Below are positions 8,279-17,498 of a stretch of DNA of 64,000 bases, piece after piece (within the stretch, counting starts at the first letter, position 1; each line of letters begins with the position of its first letter). The notes below the pieces were generated by a model, which did no database searches, was not told the DNA's origin, and worked only from the letters and a program-made list of their open reading frames with translations. Both the position numbers and the translations under genes were made by a program. The DNA is taken from assembly GCF_002741015.1 (NCBI RefSeq), contig NZ_CP016616.1, forward strand, positions 479,501 through 543,500, given 5' to 3'. The stretch is from Microvirga ossetica (GTDB taxonomy: Bacteria > Pseudomonadota > Alphaproteobacteria > Rhizobiales > Beijerinckiaceae).

Positions 8279-10981
8279 ATGTTCAAGCAGGGCGTCGGCA
8301 GTTTCAAGTACCACGTGGGCATCAGCTCGCTCGACCAGATCGCCACCCGCGATGATCGGGTCTGTGTTCTCAACATCCTGGGCGGCGAGTCGAGTGACGT
8401 CACTCCCGTCGGGCACGCCTACTCTGGCGGCAACGTGGTGTTCGGCACCTCGCCAGGCCGCAGTGGCCAGGTCCTGGAAACGCCGGTAGGCACTGTCCCG
8501 GTCTACAACAATGTCCGAGAGGGCCTCGAGGCGGGGCACCGCTTCAACTGTGGTGTGATCTACCTGCCGCCGTCCGGCGCCCGGGACGGCGTCGCCGAGC
8601 TGATCCGGGTCAATCCCGATCTCAGGAAGATCTTCATCGTCACCGAGAAGCTGTCCGTGCACGACTCGCGCGAGATCCGCGCCCTGGGGCAGCAGAACGG
8701 GATCGACATCTTCGGCGGCAACAGCCTCGGTGTGGCCGACGCCTGGAACCAGGTCCGCATCGGCGGAGCTCTTGGCGGTGATAGTCCGGCCGAGGCCCTG
8801 CGCAAGGGCTCGATCGCGATCTTCTCGAACTCCGGCAACTTCACCACGACCATTGCCACGTATCTCCGCATGGCCGGCTGGGGCACGACCACGCTGATCT
8901 CGAGCGGCAAGGACGTCTACATCCACTACGCCGCCCCCGAGTTCGCCTTCGCGCTCGCCAATGACGCCCGCACCAAGGCCGCCGTCCTCTATGCTGAGCC
9001 TGGCGGTTTCTACGAGCTCGATGCCACCTTCACCAAGCCGGTGGTGGCCTGCGTGGTCGGGCGCTGGAAGTCGAAGCTGACCCGCGCGGTCGGTCACGCC
9101 GGCGCGATGGCCGGCGGCAACGACGATGCCGAGGCCAAGGAACAGTGGTTCATGGCCAAGTTCGGGGTTGACGATATCTTCACGCCGGAAAACCCGGTCT
9201 TCTCGCCCCGGGGTGCTGTGGTCGCCAACATCGCCCATATCCCGCAGGCCCTCACCGCGGTGATGCAGGCCAATGCGGCCCGTCCGGACTTCGAGCCCGA
9301 AGGGAACCTTGCCCTCAAGCCCTGGTTCGGCTCGAGCCAGGGCATCGTGCTTCCGCCCGAACTCGACCTGCCGGTGGTCGCTGCTGCCAACCCGTACGAC
9401 AGGCAGATCGAGCACCTGAACCGGCAGATCGGGGCGGTGTTTCCGCGTCAGGCGATGAAGGATGCGTCGGGTGCCTCGCAGATGGATGCCAAGACCCAGA
9501 TCACAGCCCTGCATGGCACATCCATGCTCGATGCGGCGCAGTTCCCGCTGGAGTCGAACATCTGTCTGTCGCTGCTGCGGGGACCAGGCAGCGAGAACGA
9601 CCGGAGGCTGATCAATGCCGCCGTCGGGGCGGAGATCAACCTGTTCGGCACGCCGGCCCTGGCGGCGGCCCAGGCGGCGCGGGAGGGCGGCAATGCGCCC
9701 AACACGGTTCTGGCGGCGGCGTGCAGCATCCTGGGTCCACGATATGCGCAGCAGGCACGCCAGGCCGTGCGGTCACTCGTGGAAGGCTTTACGGCAGCCG
9801 GATTGCGGAGCGCCGTTGATGAGGAGTTCGACCTGAGCCTGGTGCAGTTCGACGGCACCGCAAGCCTGTTCGTGTCCGATCGGCCTGACGCGAAGGCGGA
9901 AGCCCTGTTGCACGGATTGCAGACCCGGGGCGTGAAGTCGGTATTCGTGCGCTATCTGCGCACCCTCAACGGCCACCCGACCGCCGATGCCGTCCTGGCC
10001 GCGGCGGCGGCGACACTGGCGTGGGAGCCCCTGATGCGCAAGCGCATCTCATTGCTGACGGTGGAGACCTTGCCCTGGTGGCTTCGTCTCTTTGGGGTGC
10101 TGATCGGCGCATCGGCCGATGCCGGCCGGCACCAGGAGGATGCCTTCTGCGGCATCCCCAAGGAGGAGATTGTCAGCTCGCGGTCCCTGACTGAGATTGC
10201 CTTCGCCGCCCTGATCGGCACCGAACCCACTCCAGACAACCTGTTTGCGTTCCAGACCCTCGTGGGCCTGCTGCTCTCGAACGGACCGGGCACAATCTCG
10301 GCTCAGGGCGCCAAGGGCGCCGTCTCGGCCGACGGCCCTGAGACGCCCGAGCGGGTGCAGCTCAACAAGGCGCTGGTCGGCTTCCTGACCCATTCCGGTT
10401 ACGCCCATGGCGGCAACGGCTACGAAGGCATCGCCTTCCTGATCGAGCAGTTCCAGGACATCGATCTGGCCGATCCGGGTGATCCGGATCATGGCATCGA
10501 CCTCTCGGCCCTCGCCCACCGATATGCGGCCGAATACGCGACCTACAAGGCTGACAGGAAGACAACCGGCAGCCTGGACATCCGGAAGATCCCGGGCGTG
10601 AACCATCCGGTCTTCAAGGACAAGCCCGTGAACCATGACCCGCGTGAGGTCTTCGTGCGCGAGTTGTTCGGGCGCCGCGAGGAATACAACGTCTTCCATG
10701 AGTACTACCAGGAACTCGTGAGAGCGCTGTACGAGACCGGCGTCTCGCGCACCGTCTACTGCGTTAATATCGATGCGGTGATCGCAGCCCTGCTCCTCAA
10801 GATGCTGTGGCAACCCTACCGGGACGGCGATCTGACGAAGGAGGCTCTCGAGACGAGCGCGTTCACGATCTTCCTCTATGCCCGGATGCTCGGATGCGCA
10901 TCCGAGATCGACGACCACCTCAACCGGGGTCGCAACATGGATACGCGGACGGCAGCGTCCAAGTGCCAGTACGTATCCTGA
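8279..10981 (+). CDS. ATP-citrate lyase-like large subunit (SCS-alpha fused to citrate-synthase-like domain)
   Basis: I chose the ATG at 8279, 35 bases after the upstream stop and preceded by GGAG. The product is 900 residues. Residues 1-330 resemble succinyl-CoA synthetase alpha, with SNSGNF near 185 and the phospho-histidine His273 in VGHAGAMAGG. The C-terminal 270 residues are citrate-synthase-like: His710 in GYAHGGNGYEG, His776 in GVNHPVF and Asp832 in NIDAVIA are the likely catalytic set, and the end is rich in the conserved DDHLNRGRN.DTR pattern. AclA subunits of reductive-TCA bacteria are about 610 aa, so roughly 290 extra residues (about 400-690) lie between the halves. These contain a second, degenerate-looking lyase-like stretch. 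With the previous gene it should form an ATP-dependent citryl-CoA ligase/lyase. Confidence 0.75.
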   Translation: MFKQGVGSFKYHVGISSLDQIATRDDRVCVLNILGGESSDVTPVGHAYSGGNVVFGTSPGRSGQVLETPVGTVPVYNNVREGLEAGHRFNCGVIYLPPSGARDGVAELIRVNPDLRKIFIVTEKLSVHDSREIRALGQQNGIDIFGGNSLGVADAWNQVRIGGALGGDSPAEALRKGSIAIFSNSGNFTTTIATYLRMAGWGTTTLISSGKDVYIHYAAPEFAFALANDARTKAAVLYAEPGGFYELDATFTKPVVACVVGRWKSKLTRAVGHAGAMAGGNDDAEAKEQWFMAKFGVDDIFTPENPVFSPRGAVVANIAHIPQALTAVMQANAARPDFEPEGNLALKPWFGSSQGIVLPPELDLPVVAAANPYDRQIEHLNRQIGAVFPRQAMKDASGASQMDAKTQITALHGTSMLDAAQFPLESNICLSLLRGPGSENDRRLINAAVGAEINLFGTPALAAAQAAREGGNAPNTVLAAACSILGPRYAQQARQAVRSLVEGFTAAGLRSAVDEEFDLSLVQFDGTASLFVSDRPDAKAEALLHGLQTRGVKSVFVRYLRTLNGHPTADAVLAAAAATLAWEPLMRKRISLLTVETLPWWLRLFGVLIGASADAGRHQEDAFCGIPKEEIVSSRSLTEIAFAALIGTEPTPDNLFAFQTLVGLLLSNGPGTISAQGAKGAVSADGPETPERVQLNKALVGFLTHSGYAHGGNGYEGIAFLIEQFQDIDLADPGDPDHGIDLSALAHRYAAEYATYKADRKTTGSLDIRKIPGVNHPVFKDKPVNHDPREVFVRELFGRREEYNVFHEYYQELVRALYETGVSRTVYCVNIDAVIAALLLKMLWQPYRDGDLTKEALETSAFTIFLYARMLGCASEIDDHLNRGRNMDTRTAASKCQYVS

Positions 10982-11014
10982 CCAGAGCTGAGCGGATGAC
11001 AGGGAGGCCCCGGG

Positions 11015-11668
11015 ATGAGTGAGCTTCTGACCACCGAGGCCCTCTCGGCCTTTCTCCAGGTGATCATGATCGACCTGGTGCTGGCCGGCGACAACGCCGT
11101 CGTGATCGGCCTCGCGGCGGCCGGACTGCCGAAGGAGCAACGCAACAAGGCGATCCTGATCGGCATCATCGCCGCCACGGTGTTGCGCATCGTGTTCGCG
11201 CTCCTCACCACCCAGCTTCTCCAGATCGTTGGTCTGCTCCTCGCCGGCGGCATCCTGCTGCTGTGGGTGTGCTGGAAGATGTGGCGCGAGCTGCGGGCGG
11301 GCCATGCCGAGAAGGACCTCGAAGCCGAGGAGGCCTTGGAGGATCGTGACCTCGACGGGGACGGGCTGATCGCCGAACATGCCCCGCGCAAGACCTTCGC
11401 CCAGGCGGCCTGGCAGATCGTGGTCGCCGACGTGTCGATGTCGCTGGACAACGTGTTGGCCGTGGCGGGCGCCGCGCAGGACCACCCGGTCATCCTTGTC
11501 TTCGGCCTTGGCCTATCGATCGCCCTGATGGGCATTGCTGCCAGCTTCATCGCCCGGCTGCTCCAGAAGCACCACTGGATCGCCTATGTGGGCCTCGCCG
11601 TCATTCTCTACGTGGCCGTCGAGATGATCTACCGCGGGGCGTTGGAAGTCTGGCCAATACTGCCGTGA
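11015..11668 (+). CDS. TerC/YjbE-family integral membrane protein
   Basis: This 217-residue protein has about seven hydrophobic helices and two family signatures: LVLAGDNAVVIGLA in the first helix and DVSMSLDNVLAVAG in the second half. Both hold the conserved acidic residues of the TerC family. A central acidic cytoplasmic loop of about 45 residues separates the halves. TerC/Alx/YkoY proteins are implicated in metal (manganese) efflux. It follows the acl-like gene by 33 bp with a good SD (GGGAGG), so it probably belongs to the same transcript, but I see no functional reason for the link. Confidence 0.88.
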   Translation: MSELLTTEALSAFLQVIMIDLVLAGDNAVVIGLAAAGLPKEQRNKAILIGIIAATVLRIVFALLTTQLLQIVGLLLAGGILLLWVCWKMWRELRAGHAEKDLEAEEALEDRDLDGDGLIAEHAPRKTFAQAAWQIVVADVSMSLDNVLAVAGAAQDHPVILVFGLGLSIALMGIAASFIARLLQKHHWIAYVGLAVILYVAVEMIYRGALEVWPILP

Positions 11669-11677
11669 GGGAGCACC

Positions 11678-12064
11678 ATGGAAACCGGTAAGATGGAGCT
11701 GCGTGAGGCGGTTATCCGCACGATCGCAATGCCGTCGGATACCAACCCGGCAGGCGACATTTTCGGCGGATGGCTGATGGCGCAGATGGACTTGGCCGCC
11801 GGTAACGCCGCGGCCCGGCGTGCCCGCGGGCGCTGCGTGACCGTTGCGGTCGACGGCATGACCTTTCACAGCCCTGTCCACGTCGGGGATGAGGTCTCGG
11901 TCCATGCCGAGCTAATCTCGACAGGGCGGACATCGATGAAGTTCCGGGTCGAGTCCTGGCGCCGCTCTCGCGACGGAGACGAGCGGATCAAGGTGACCGA
12001 AGCGGTCTTCACGTTCGTGGCCATCGACAGCGGGTCACGGCCCCGTCCATTGCCGACCGGATGA
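11678..12064 (+). CDS. Hotdog-fold acyl-CoA thioesterase, YciA-like
   Basis: The 128-residue protein matches the YciA/BACH thioesterase layout: MPSDTNPAGDIFGGWLMAQMD near the N-terminus holds the catalytic Asn/Asp region, followed by VTVAVDGMTFHSPV and VGDEVSVHAE. It hydrolyses acyl-CoAs in the cytoplasm. It starts 9 bases after terC behind GAGGGAG, so it is co-transcribed. Placed after an acetyl-CoA-forming enzyme, it may relieve CoA sequestration. That role is inference. Confidence 0.88.
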   Translation: METGKMELREAVIRTIAMPSDTNPAGDIFGGWLMAQMDLAAGNAAARRARGRCVTVAVDGMTFHSPVHVGDEVSVHAELISTGRTSMKFRVESWRRSRDGDERIKVTEAVFTFVAIDSGSRPRPLPTG

Positions 12065-12173
12065 ACCCGAGGGAAAGCCATTACACCACGCCGTGGGCGC
12101 ACGTCAGTCGTCCTGGGGAGGCCCTCGGTCCCTGATTGCTGCGGTGATCGAGGCGGCGAAAAGCAGCAGCACA

Positions 12174-13055
12174 ATGAACGAAGACATCCCGTTGTCCGAA
12201 TGGGACGCCGATCAATACCTGAAGTTCGAAACCGAGCGCACACGCCCATCGGCTGATCTCCTGGCGCGTGTGCCGTTGACCGAGGCACGGCGATGCATCG
12301 ACATCGGATGCGGGCCGGGAAACAGCACCGAGCTCGTCCTCGGTCGCTTCCCGGAAGCCATTGTCACCGGCCTCGACAGCTCTCCTGGTATGCTGTCCAA
12401 GGCGCGGGAACGGTTGGGAGGACTGACCTTCGAGGAAACCGACCTGACAACATGGTGGCCGGACGAGCGCTTCAACCTGATCTTCGCGAGCGGTGTCCTG
12501 CAATGGCTGCCGGACCAACAGCGGATCTTGACCTGTCTTGTCTCGTTTCTTCATGATGGCGGTTGCCTTGCCGTTCAGGTTCCCAACACCGTCGACGAGC
12601 CATCCCATCGGTTGATGGAACAGGTGGCAAGCGATGGCCCCTGGGCAGGGAAGTTGTCGGCTGCATCCGTTGGCAAGCACAGCTCCGGAACGATCGACGA
12701 GTACTACGCCTGCCTGCAACAGACGGGCTGTACATTCGATCTTTGGGAAACCACTTACGTTCATCCTCTCGCCGGTCCCGGTGCCATCGTCGATTGGTTC
12801 AAGGGTTCGGATCTGCGGCGCTACCTGAAACTCCTCACTGACAAGGAAAGACCGGAGTTCTTGAGCCGTTACCAGGCAGCGCTCACGAAAGCATATCCGG
12901 CTCAGACTGAAGGAAAGGTCCTGTTGCGCATGCCCCGGGTGTTCTTCGTTGTTCAACGCAGCCGAACGAGGAAGTCGATCGCTCCATGGTCCTCGGATCC
13001 AGGAACCGGACGCCGGACGGGACGTGCGATCGAAATGGAGCCAACGACGGTCTAG
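12174..13055 (+). CDS. tam: Trans-aconitate 2-methyltransferase-like protein
   Basis: This SAM-dependent class I methyltransferase (293 aa from the ATG at 12174) begins like Tam proteins with a W.A.QYLKFE.ERTRP.. segment and has motif I as IDIGCGPGNSTE, GLDSSPGML, and FASGVLQWLPDQ. Tam methylates trans-aconitate, which forms spontaneously from cis-aconitate and inhibits aconitase. That fits a citrate-metabolising neighbourhood. The C-terminus is about 30-40 residues longer than E. coli Tam and ends in a basic, low-complexity tail that may be run-on coding. Confidence 0.8.
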   Translation: MNEDIPLSEWDADQYLKFETERTRPSADLLARVPLTEARRCIDIGCGPGNSTELVLGRFPEAIVTGLDSSPGMLSKARERLGGLTFEETDLTTWWPDERFNLIFASGVLQWLPDQQRILTCLVSFLHDGGCLAVQVPNTVDEPSHRLMEQVASDGPWAGKLSAASVGKHSSGTIDEYYACLQQTGCTFDLWETTYVHPLAGPGAIVDWFKGSDLRRYLKLLTDKERPEFLSRYQAALTKAYPAQTEGKVLLRMPRVFFVVQRSRTRKSIAPWSSDPGTGRRTGRAIEMEPTTV

Positions 13056-13064
13056 GGGACGGTA

Positions 13065-14717
13065 TCACGTTTTGAGCTTTGCAATATCTCCTGAGTTGCG
13101 AACCCGAAGGATCGGCAGAACTCCTGATGGAGGAATGGCCATGAGTCGGTTTGCGATATAACCGACCGTGCTCTCAGGCTCCATGACAATCCCTGCCAAG
13201 TTTGCCAAGGGTTGGCCGAGGGGTACGACATAGCTGCCGAGCGGAATATCTGCCTCGGTGACCTCGAGGGCATACTGGCCCTTGAGGATGTCGCCTGCGC
13301 CTTCATCCGTACCACGCACATCGGCCTTCGCTTCCTCCTTGAGAGCGACAACCTTATAGGTCTCGACAGGAATGGAGGCCTGAGCCGTCGTCTGGATAAC
13401 CTCAACACCCAGATCGCGAAGGCGTTGTGCAATCCCTGCTTCGCTGGGAGGGAGTATATAGGCTGCGGGGCGGGGGCGTGTCAGCTCAGGCGCGATGGTC
13501 AGCGCGGAGCGCCAATCGGCATCCACCACGACATCCGCACCTGTGTTCGGTTCAACGAATGTAATCTGACGCTTCTCAGGTGTCTGGGCCGAGAGGATTG
13601 TAAAGGGCGATCCGGCGGGGATTGAGGCGATCATTTTGCCAAAGGCATCCGTCCTTTGCACCACCTCAGGGGCATGATCGGCGGCGGAGCGCAGAACCGC
13701 TTCAATGGCGACAACATGCGTGTGAACCCGCCTTTTCAGGTGCTGTCGGCCCATCCCGACACCACGTGTTTCCATAAGGAAACTGACTGCATTGCGCAGA
13801 CTGGCGACGTTGCGTCCGGTGTCGGCGCCGATCCCGCCCATCGAAATGGTCTTGCTCTTTCCGCTCGCATCTGTGGTGTAGTACCAGTCATGCATCAAGC
13901 CAGCGGCATCAAGAGCCTTGGTGAGCGGCTGGCGGAATGTGTCTTCCTGAAGACCGGTCAGGTCGGAGGGAATGTTGGCTGTAGTGGCATATTGGATCAT
14001 GGCGTCGATCCGCTGCAAGCCGCCAAAGGCGGTCACCCAGCGTCCCGCAACCGAGAATTCATGAGCATCGAAGACGACGTTAGGTTCATATTCGCGGAAC
14101 AGCACCCCCAGTGCCTGCCCTTCCGGGGTCCGTTGAAGCGTATGGTCGCGGTTCACGTCGATGCCGCTCTTTGTGGTTCGCTTGAAGGCCTCAGCTCCAT
14201 CGGGATTGGCCCTGGGCACGATGACAACGTTGATCTTTTCAAGAAGATAAGCCAAGTCTCCCTCTGCCAACCGCTGCGCGAGGGCAAGCATCGCTTCACC
14301 CCCAGCAGGCTCATCACCATGCTGCTGCCCAATCAGAAGCACGGTTGGACGAGCTGCATCCTTGAATTCGGCATCGCCGCCTGAGGCCGTCAAGAGGAGA
14401 GCTGGGATGTCGCGGCCTTCCTGCGACTGTCCGGCAATGCGCAGGCGCATTGTATTGGAGCGCTGGTCAAGAGCCGTAAGAAAACTCATCATCTCAGCAT
14501 GAGCGGTGAAATCGGCTTTGCCGAATGTGAAAGCCGGGGTCTTGTACTCGACGGCCGGATCAGGATACCGCGCTGCGACGGCATCGCTCTCCTTATAGGC
14601 CTTTTGCGGATCATACTGGCCCAAGGCTGGAGCCGCTAAGGCAAGGCAGCTTACAAGCGTGGCGGCGATGCAGGACTCTCCTCTTAGGACTGTGCGGCGA
14701 CAGGAAAGGACAAGCAT
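13065..14717 (-). CDS. Secreted M14-family zinc carboxypeptidase
   Basis: From the ATG at 14717 the product is 550 residues with a signal peptide (hydrophobic stretch CIAATLVSCLALAAPALG). The M14 zinc site is visible: HGDEP supplies the His and Glu ligands, and a second His is in FDAHEFS. A putative substrate-binding segment reads GIDVNRDH, and the catalytic glutamate lies in LMETRGVG. The C-terminal 200 residues form an extra domain without a recognised motif. It probably trims peptides or modified amino acids in the periplasm. It is convergent with tam, and the two stops are about 10 bases apart. Confidence 0.82.
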   Translation of the reverse strand: MLVLSCRRTVLRGESCIAATLVSCLALAAPALGQYDPQKAYKESDAVAARYPDPAVEYKTPAFTFGKADFTAHAEMMSFLTALDQRSNTMRLRIAGQSQEGRDIPALLLTASGGDAEFKDAARPTVLLIGQQHGDEPAGGEAMLALAQRLAEGDLAYLLEKINVVIVPRANPDGAEAFKRTTKSGIDVNRDHTLQRTPEGQALGVLFREYEPNVVFDAHEFSVAGRWVTAFGGLQRIDAMIQYATTANIPSDLTGLQEDTFRQPLTKALDAAGLMHDWYYTTDASGKSKTISMGGIGADTGRNVASLRNAVSFLMETRGVGMGRQHLKRRVHTHVVAIEAVLRSAADHAPEVVQRTDAFGKMIASIPAGSPFTILSAQTPEKRQITFVEPNTGADVVVDADWRSALTIAPELTRPRPAAYILPPSEAGIAQRLRDLGVEVIQTTAQASIPVETYKVVALKEEAKADVRGTDEGAGDILKGQYALEVTEADIPLGSYVVPLGQPLANLAGIVMEPESTVGYIANRLMAIPPSGVLPILRVRNSGDIAKLKT

Positions 14718-14812
14718 TGTCGTCTCCGATACAGATGAAACGCAGTTTGCGCTGCCTTCGAATGAGCCAAACTCAGCCGATGTTAAAACTAACAGGTAAG
14801 TGCAGGAATTGT

Positions 14813-15013
14813 TCAAGGGCGGTTCCGCCGATCGCATGCTTGACCGAAGCCATGCGCTGCCAAGCTGAGAAGGTGAGGACATTTGGCGGGGCTCGCACCA
14901 ATGGCCGGGCCGGCATTGCGGCCCACCAGCGTGACGTCATGCCCGGCCCTGCTGAGCAGGTAGGCCGAGGCGACGCCGACGACACCGGCCCCCACGACAG
15001 CGACACGGGCCAT
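14813..15013 (-). pseudogene. Truncated FAD-dependent D-amino-acid dehydrogenase (DadA-like) N-terminus
   Basis: The first 30 residues form a perfect FAD-binding Rossmann start, [25 protein letters not shown] with GxGxxG, followed by a recognisable DadA-like continuation. It ends in a stop after 66 residues where about 410 are expected. No continuation is visible in other frames downstream, so this is a remnant left by a deletion. Confidence 0.6.
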
Positions 15014-15649
15014 GACAGCATTCCCCTTCCATAGGTCGCGATAGCCGCGAGGCCTCGTCGGATTTATCCCGCCGAATCCTCGTCAGAGGTTGCCGCCTTG
15101 GCTGCTCATTCGCCGTCCCGGACCAGATGCCCCGGGCTGATCTCGATGTATCGCCGTTGCGGGACGACGTGATCCACTGGCCGGATGGGGCTCTTGATCT
15201 CGTCATTCGAAACGCCGCGCTTGGTGTCGCGTCGCTCCGGATCCGCCGCCATCGGCATCCTGGTCTGAGGATGCTGCTCTGCCAGGGCGCTGATCGCTGC
15301 ACACCCAGACAAGCAAGAGAGAGCATACCTTTCCGCCTGCCGGAGCACATCAAAGGTCGCCTTCGGGTGAAACTCTGTAGGAGCACGGGTTCGAACAAAA
15401 GTCCGCTCATCCACGCAGTACGGAAGTACCGCTAAGGTCAGCCCCGTGCCATGAGCGGCCATCGGAACGCGTCTCATTGAACGACCGAGTTGGGGCCGCT
15501 AGCGGCCTGACAACTTTAACGCAGCAAAGCTAGGTTAGCGGACCTTCGTTCAGCTAGATGCTTAATTCGGGAGCGACCTCATAAGAGGCGTTTACGCCGC
15601 TCCCACTGGCCTGCCCTATTCCATTGCCGCGTCCGATATCATATAGGCG
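15014..15649. other. Intergenic region with no convincing gene
   Basis: Only overlapping short frames are present. The longest on the minus strand (15106-15477, 123 codons) has no recognisable domain and overlaps an equally long frame on the plus strand. I do not call either as a gene. Confidence 0.4.
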
Positions 15650-17131
15650 ATGAAAACGGGGGCGACGTTGAAAGTAACCGAACTGAAGGGGCAAACCGCC
15701 CACCTCACCAACCTGAACAACATCAACATAAACATGGGCCGCAACGGCGCGGGAAAGAGCCGTTTTCTTCGTGACATCGAGGAAATGGCCAGCCGGAGCA
15801 AACAACTCTTTTATGTCCGGTACGTAAGCCCCGAGCGGGCCGGGTCGTTCAAGCGCGATGGTAACGTCCTCACAAATATGAGTGATAACCCCGACTGGCT
15901 TCGACAAACTCGCGCGGTCAATCAGGCCAGCAACTTCAAAGCCGCATCAGCGATGCTATTCCGCGAAGCCGAAACACTTTACCTGCGTCGACTCGCCAGC
16001 ACGCCTGAAATCCGGATGGACCCGACTCGCAACTTCGAGACGGACCGGCTGAGCAAGGTCAATCAGTTGCTCACCAATATTTCGCTAGAGATGGGCAATG
16101 CCGATTTCGTGTTCCGCTCACTCGCCGACGGCCAGACACTGAGCCCGGACGCTATCAGCAGCGGCGAATCAGAAGCCGTGGCTCTGGCTAGCGAGATTCT
16201 CTATTTCTTCGACACAATTGAGCCGGCGAAGTTCAACATACTGCTCCTTGACGAGCCGGACGTGCACCTTCACCCCGACCTTCAGGCACGGCTCGGTAAG
16301 CTGATCATCGCTATGCTCGATGAGTTTAAGAACCTCGCGGACAGAATCGCTGTATGCCTCTCTACACATAGCAGCCCGCTGGTCTGTTCTCTCGCGGACT
16401 CGCAGTATGTGTCGATCGGCACCAAGAGCTTCGCGGTCGAAACGGTTGAACTCAAACCGACCAGCGCAGAGCTTCGCAAGGTTGCCCCGTTCTTCGGCCA
16501 CCCTCTTTCACTTTCACTGAGCGAAGACGCGGCGCTAATCCTCGAAGGCGAGGACGACGAACGCGTTTGGCAGCAGGCTGCGCGAACATCGCAGGGCCGG
16601 ATCAAGGTCTTTCCTGTGCTGGCCGGCAGCGTAGACCAGCAGGGCGAACTAGAGACCTTCTGCGTCGATCTGCTCGGTACGCTCTACGACAACCCGGTCG
16701 CATTTTCCCTTCGTGACGGCGACGGCGTGGTCGATCAGCCGCTCGAACATCGCCAACCTATCAAGCGATACCGCCTGCAATGCTATGCAATCGAAAATGT
16801 CCTTCTGACTGATCCCTGCCTTGCTGTGATGGGCACGACTTGGGAGGGTTTTGTCGCTGCGGCAATGAAATGGGTCGGGGAAAATCCGGAGCACCCGGAC
16901 AGAACCCTCATTACGGAACTTGCCGGATCGGACGATCGGCTGCGGCACAAGAAGATCAAAAAAATCCGTCAACTTGTCTGTGCCGTGCTCGAGTGCAAGA
17001 AGCCTTGGGAGGTGGTGGTTGGTCAGGCGATCGGAGCCCTAAGGAACGAGGATCTCGCGAATTCGAACATGCTGATTTCTTTCCTCGGTGCGGAAATGGT
17101 CAGCGACGTCATCTTCAGGAACGCGGCATAA
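15650..17131 (+). CDS. OLD-like AAA ATPase with Toprim domain (orphan)
   Basis: The 493-residue protein has an SMC/ABC-type ATPase split around a short helical insert: Walker A GRNGAGKS (30-37), ABC-like signature SSGESEA (170-176), Walker B ILLLDEPD (197-204) and a switch His in STHSS (240). It is followed by a Toprim-like domain with the conserved Glu in LILEGEDDE (about 299) and an acidic DxD in LRDGDG (356-358). OLD-family nucleases with this layout act on DNA, and many serve in phage defence, alone or with a GajB/UvrD-type partner. No partner gene is adjacent. The base composition looks less GC-rich than its neighbours, suggesting acquisition. The function is inferred from the family only. 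Confidence 0.75.
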   Translation: MKTGATLKVTELKGQTAHLTNLNNININMGRNGAGKSRFLRDIEEMASRSKQLFYVRYVSPERAGSFKRDGNVLTNMSDNPDWLRQTRAVNQASNFKAASAMLFREAETLYLRRLASTPEIRMDPTRNFETDRLSKVNQLLTNISLEMGNADFVFRSLADGQTLSPDAISSGESEAVALASEILYFFDTIEPAKFNILLLDEPDVHLHPDLQARLGKLIIAMLDEFKNLADRIAVCLSTHSSPLVCSLADSQYVSIGTKSFAVETVELKPTSAELRKVAPFFGHPLSLSLSEDAALILEGEDDERVWQQAARTSQGRIKVFPVLAGSVDQQGELETFCVDLLGTLYDNPVAFSLRDGDGVVDQPLEHRQPIKRYRLQCYAIENVLLTDPCLAVMGTTWEGFVAAAMKWVGENPEHPDRTLITELAGSDDRLRHKKIKKIRQLVCAVLECKKPWEVVVGQAIGALRNEDLANSNMLISFLGAEMVSDVIFRNAA

Positions 17132-17145
17132 GCAAAGCGGGATAG

Positions 17146-17175
17146 CGGGAGACCGCGACCTTAGCCGCTCTCCCG
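17146..17175. terminator. Weak hairpin after the OLD-like gene
   Basis: CGGGAGA (17146-17152) can pair with TCTCCCG (17169-17175) around a 16-nt loop, about 14 bases after the stop codon. There is no T-tract. 17176-17330 contains nothing I recognise. Confidence 0.25.
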
Positions 17176-17330
17176 TATCAGCCGGTGCCGACTGCCTAAT
17201 GCCTCCCACCATCTTCCACTGAGCTGACAGGATGGTTTTGGTGATAGCGATCGGTCATCGGGATGACTGAGATGGGCGCAAAGCTGCTATTCGGTCAGCG
17301 CTTCAGGAGGGTCGCCTTCGGGTCTTGGTC

Positions 17331-17342
17331 GTGTCAAAACGC
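17331..17342 (+). repeat. IS1182 terminal inverted repeat, left
   Basis: GTGTCAAAACGC is the exact reverse complement of 18978-18989. A small hairpin (AAGTCG...CGACTT) lies just inside it. Confidence 0.7.
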
Positions 17343-17498
17343 TTCGGCAGAAGTCGAAGTGCGACTTTCCACACTTCAAAGCCCTTCACCATCATCGGCG
17401 AGCGCATAGTGGCTGATTGTTGACACAACGAGGCTCTCAACCCTGTAGACGGTGTGTCCGACGCTTATAGGGTGGATGACGCGGGCAAAGCCCCGCTC

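Noticed and set aside
6924..8279. 451-codon minus-strand frame opposite the ATP-grasp gene
   Set aside because: Antisense shadow of a conserved coding sequence in high-GC DNA; no motif.
8153..11485. Two long minus-strand frames opposite the large acl-like subunit and terC
   Set aside because: Composition is that of codon-position shadows; the plus strand holds full conserved domains.
13656..14384. 242-codon plus-strand frame opposite the M14 peptidase
   Set aside because: Zinc-site motifs are on the minus strand; this frame has none.
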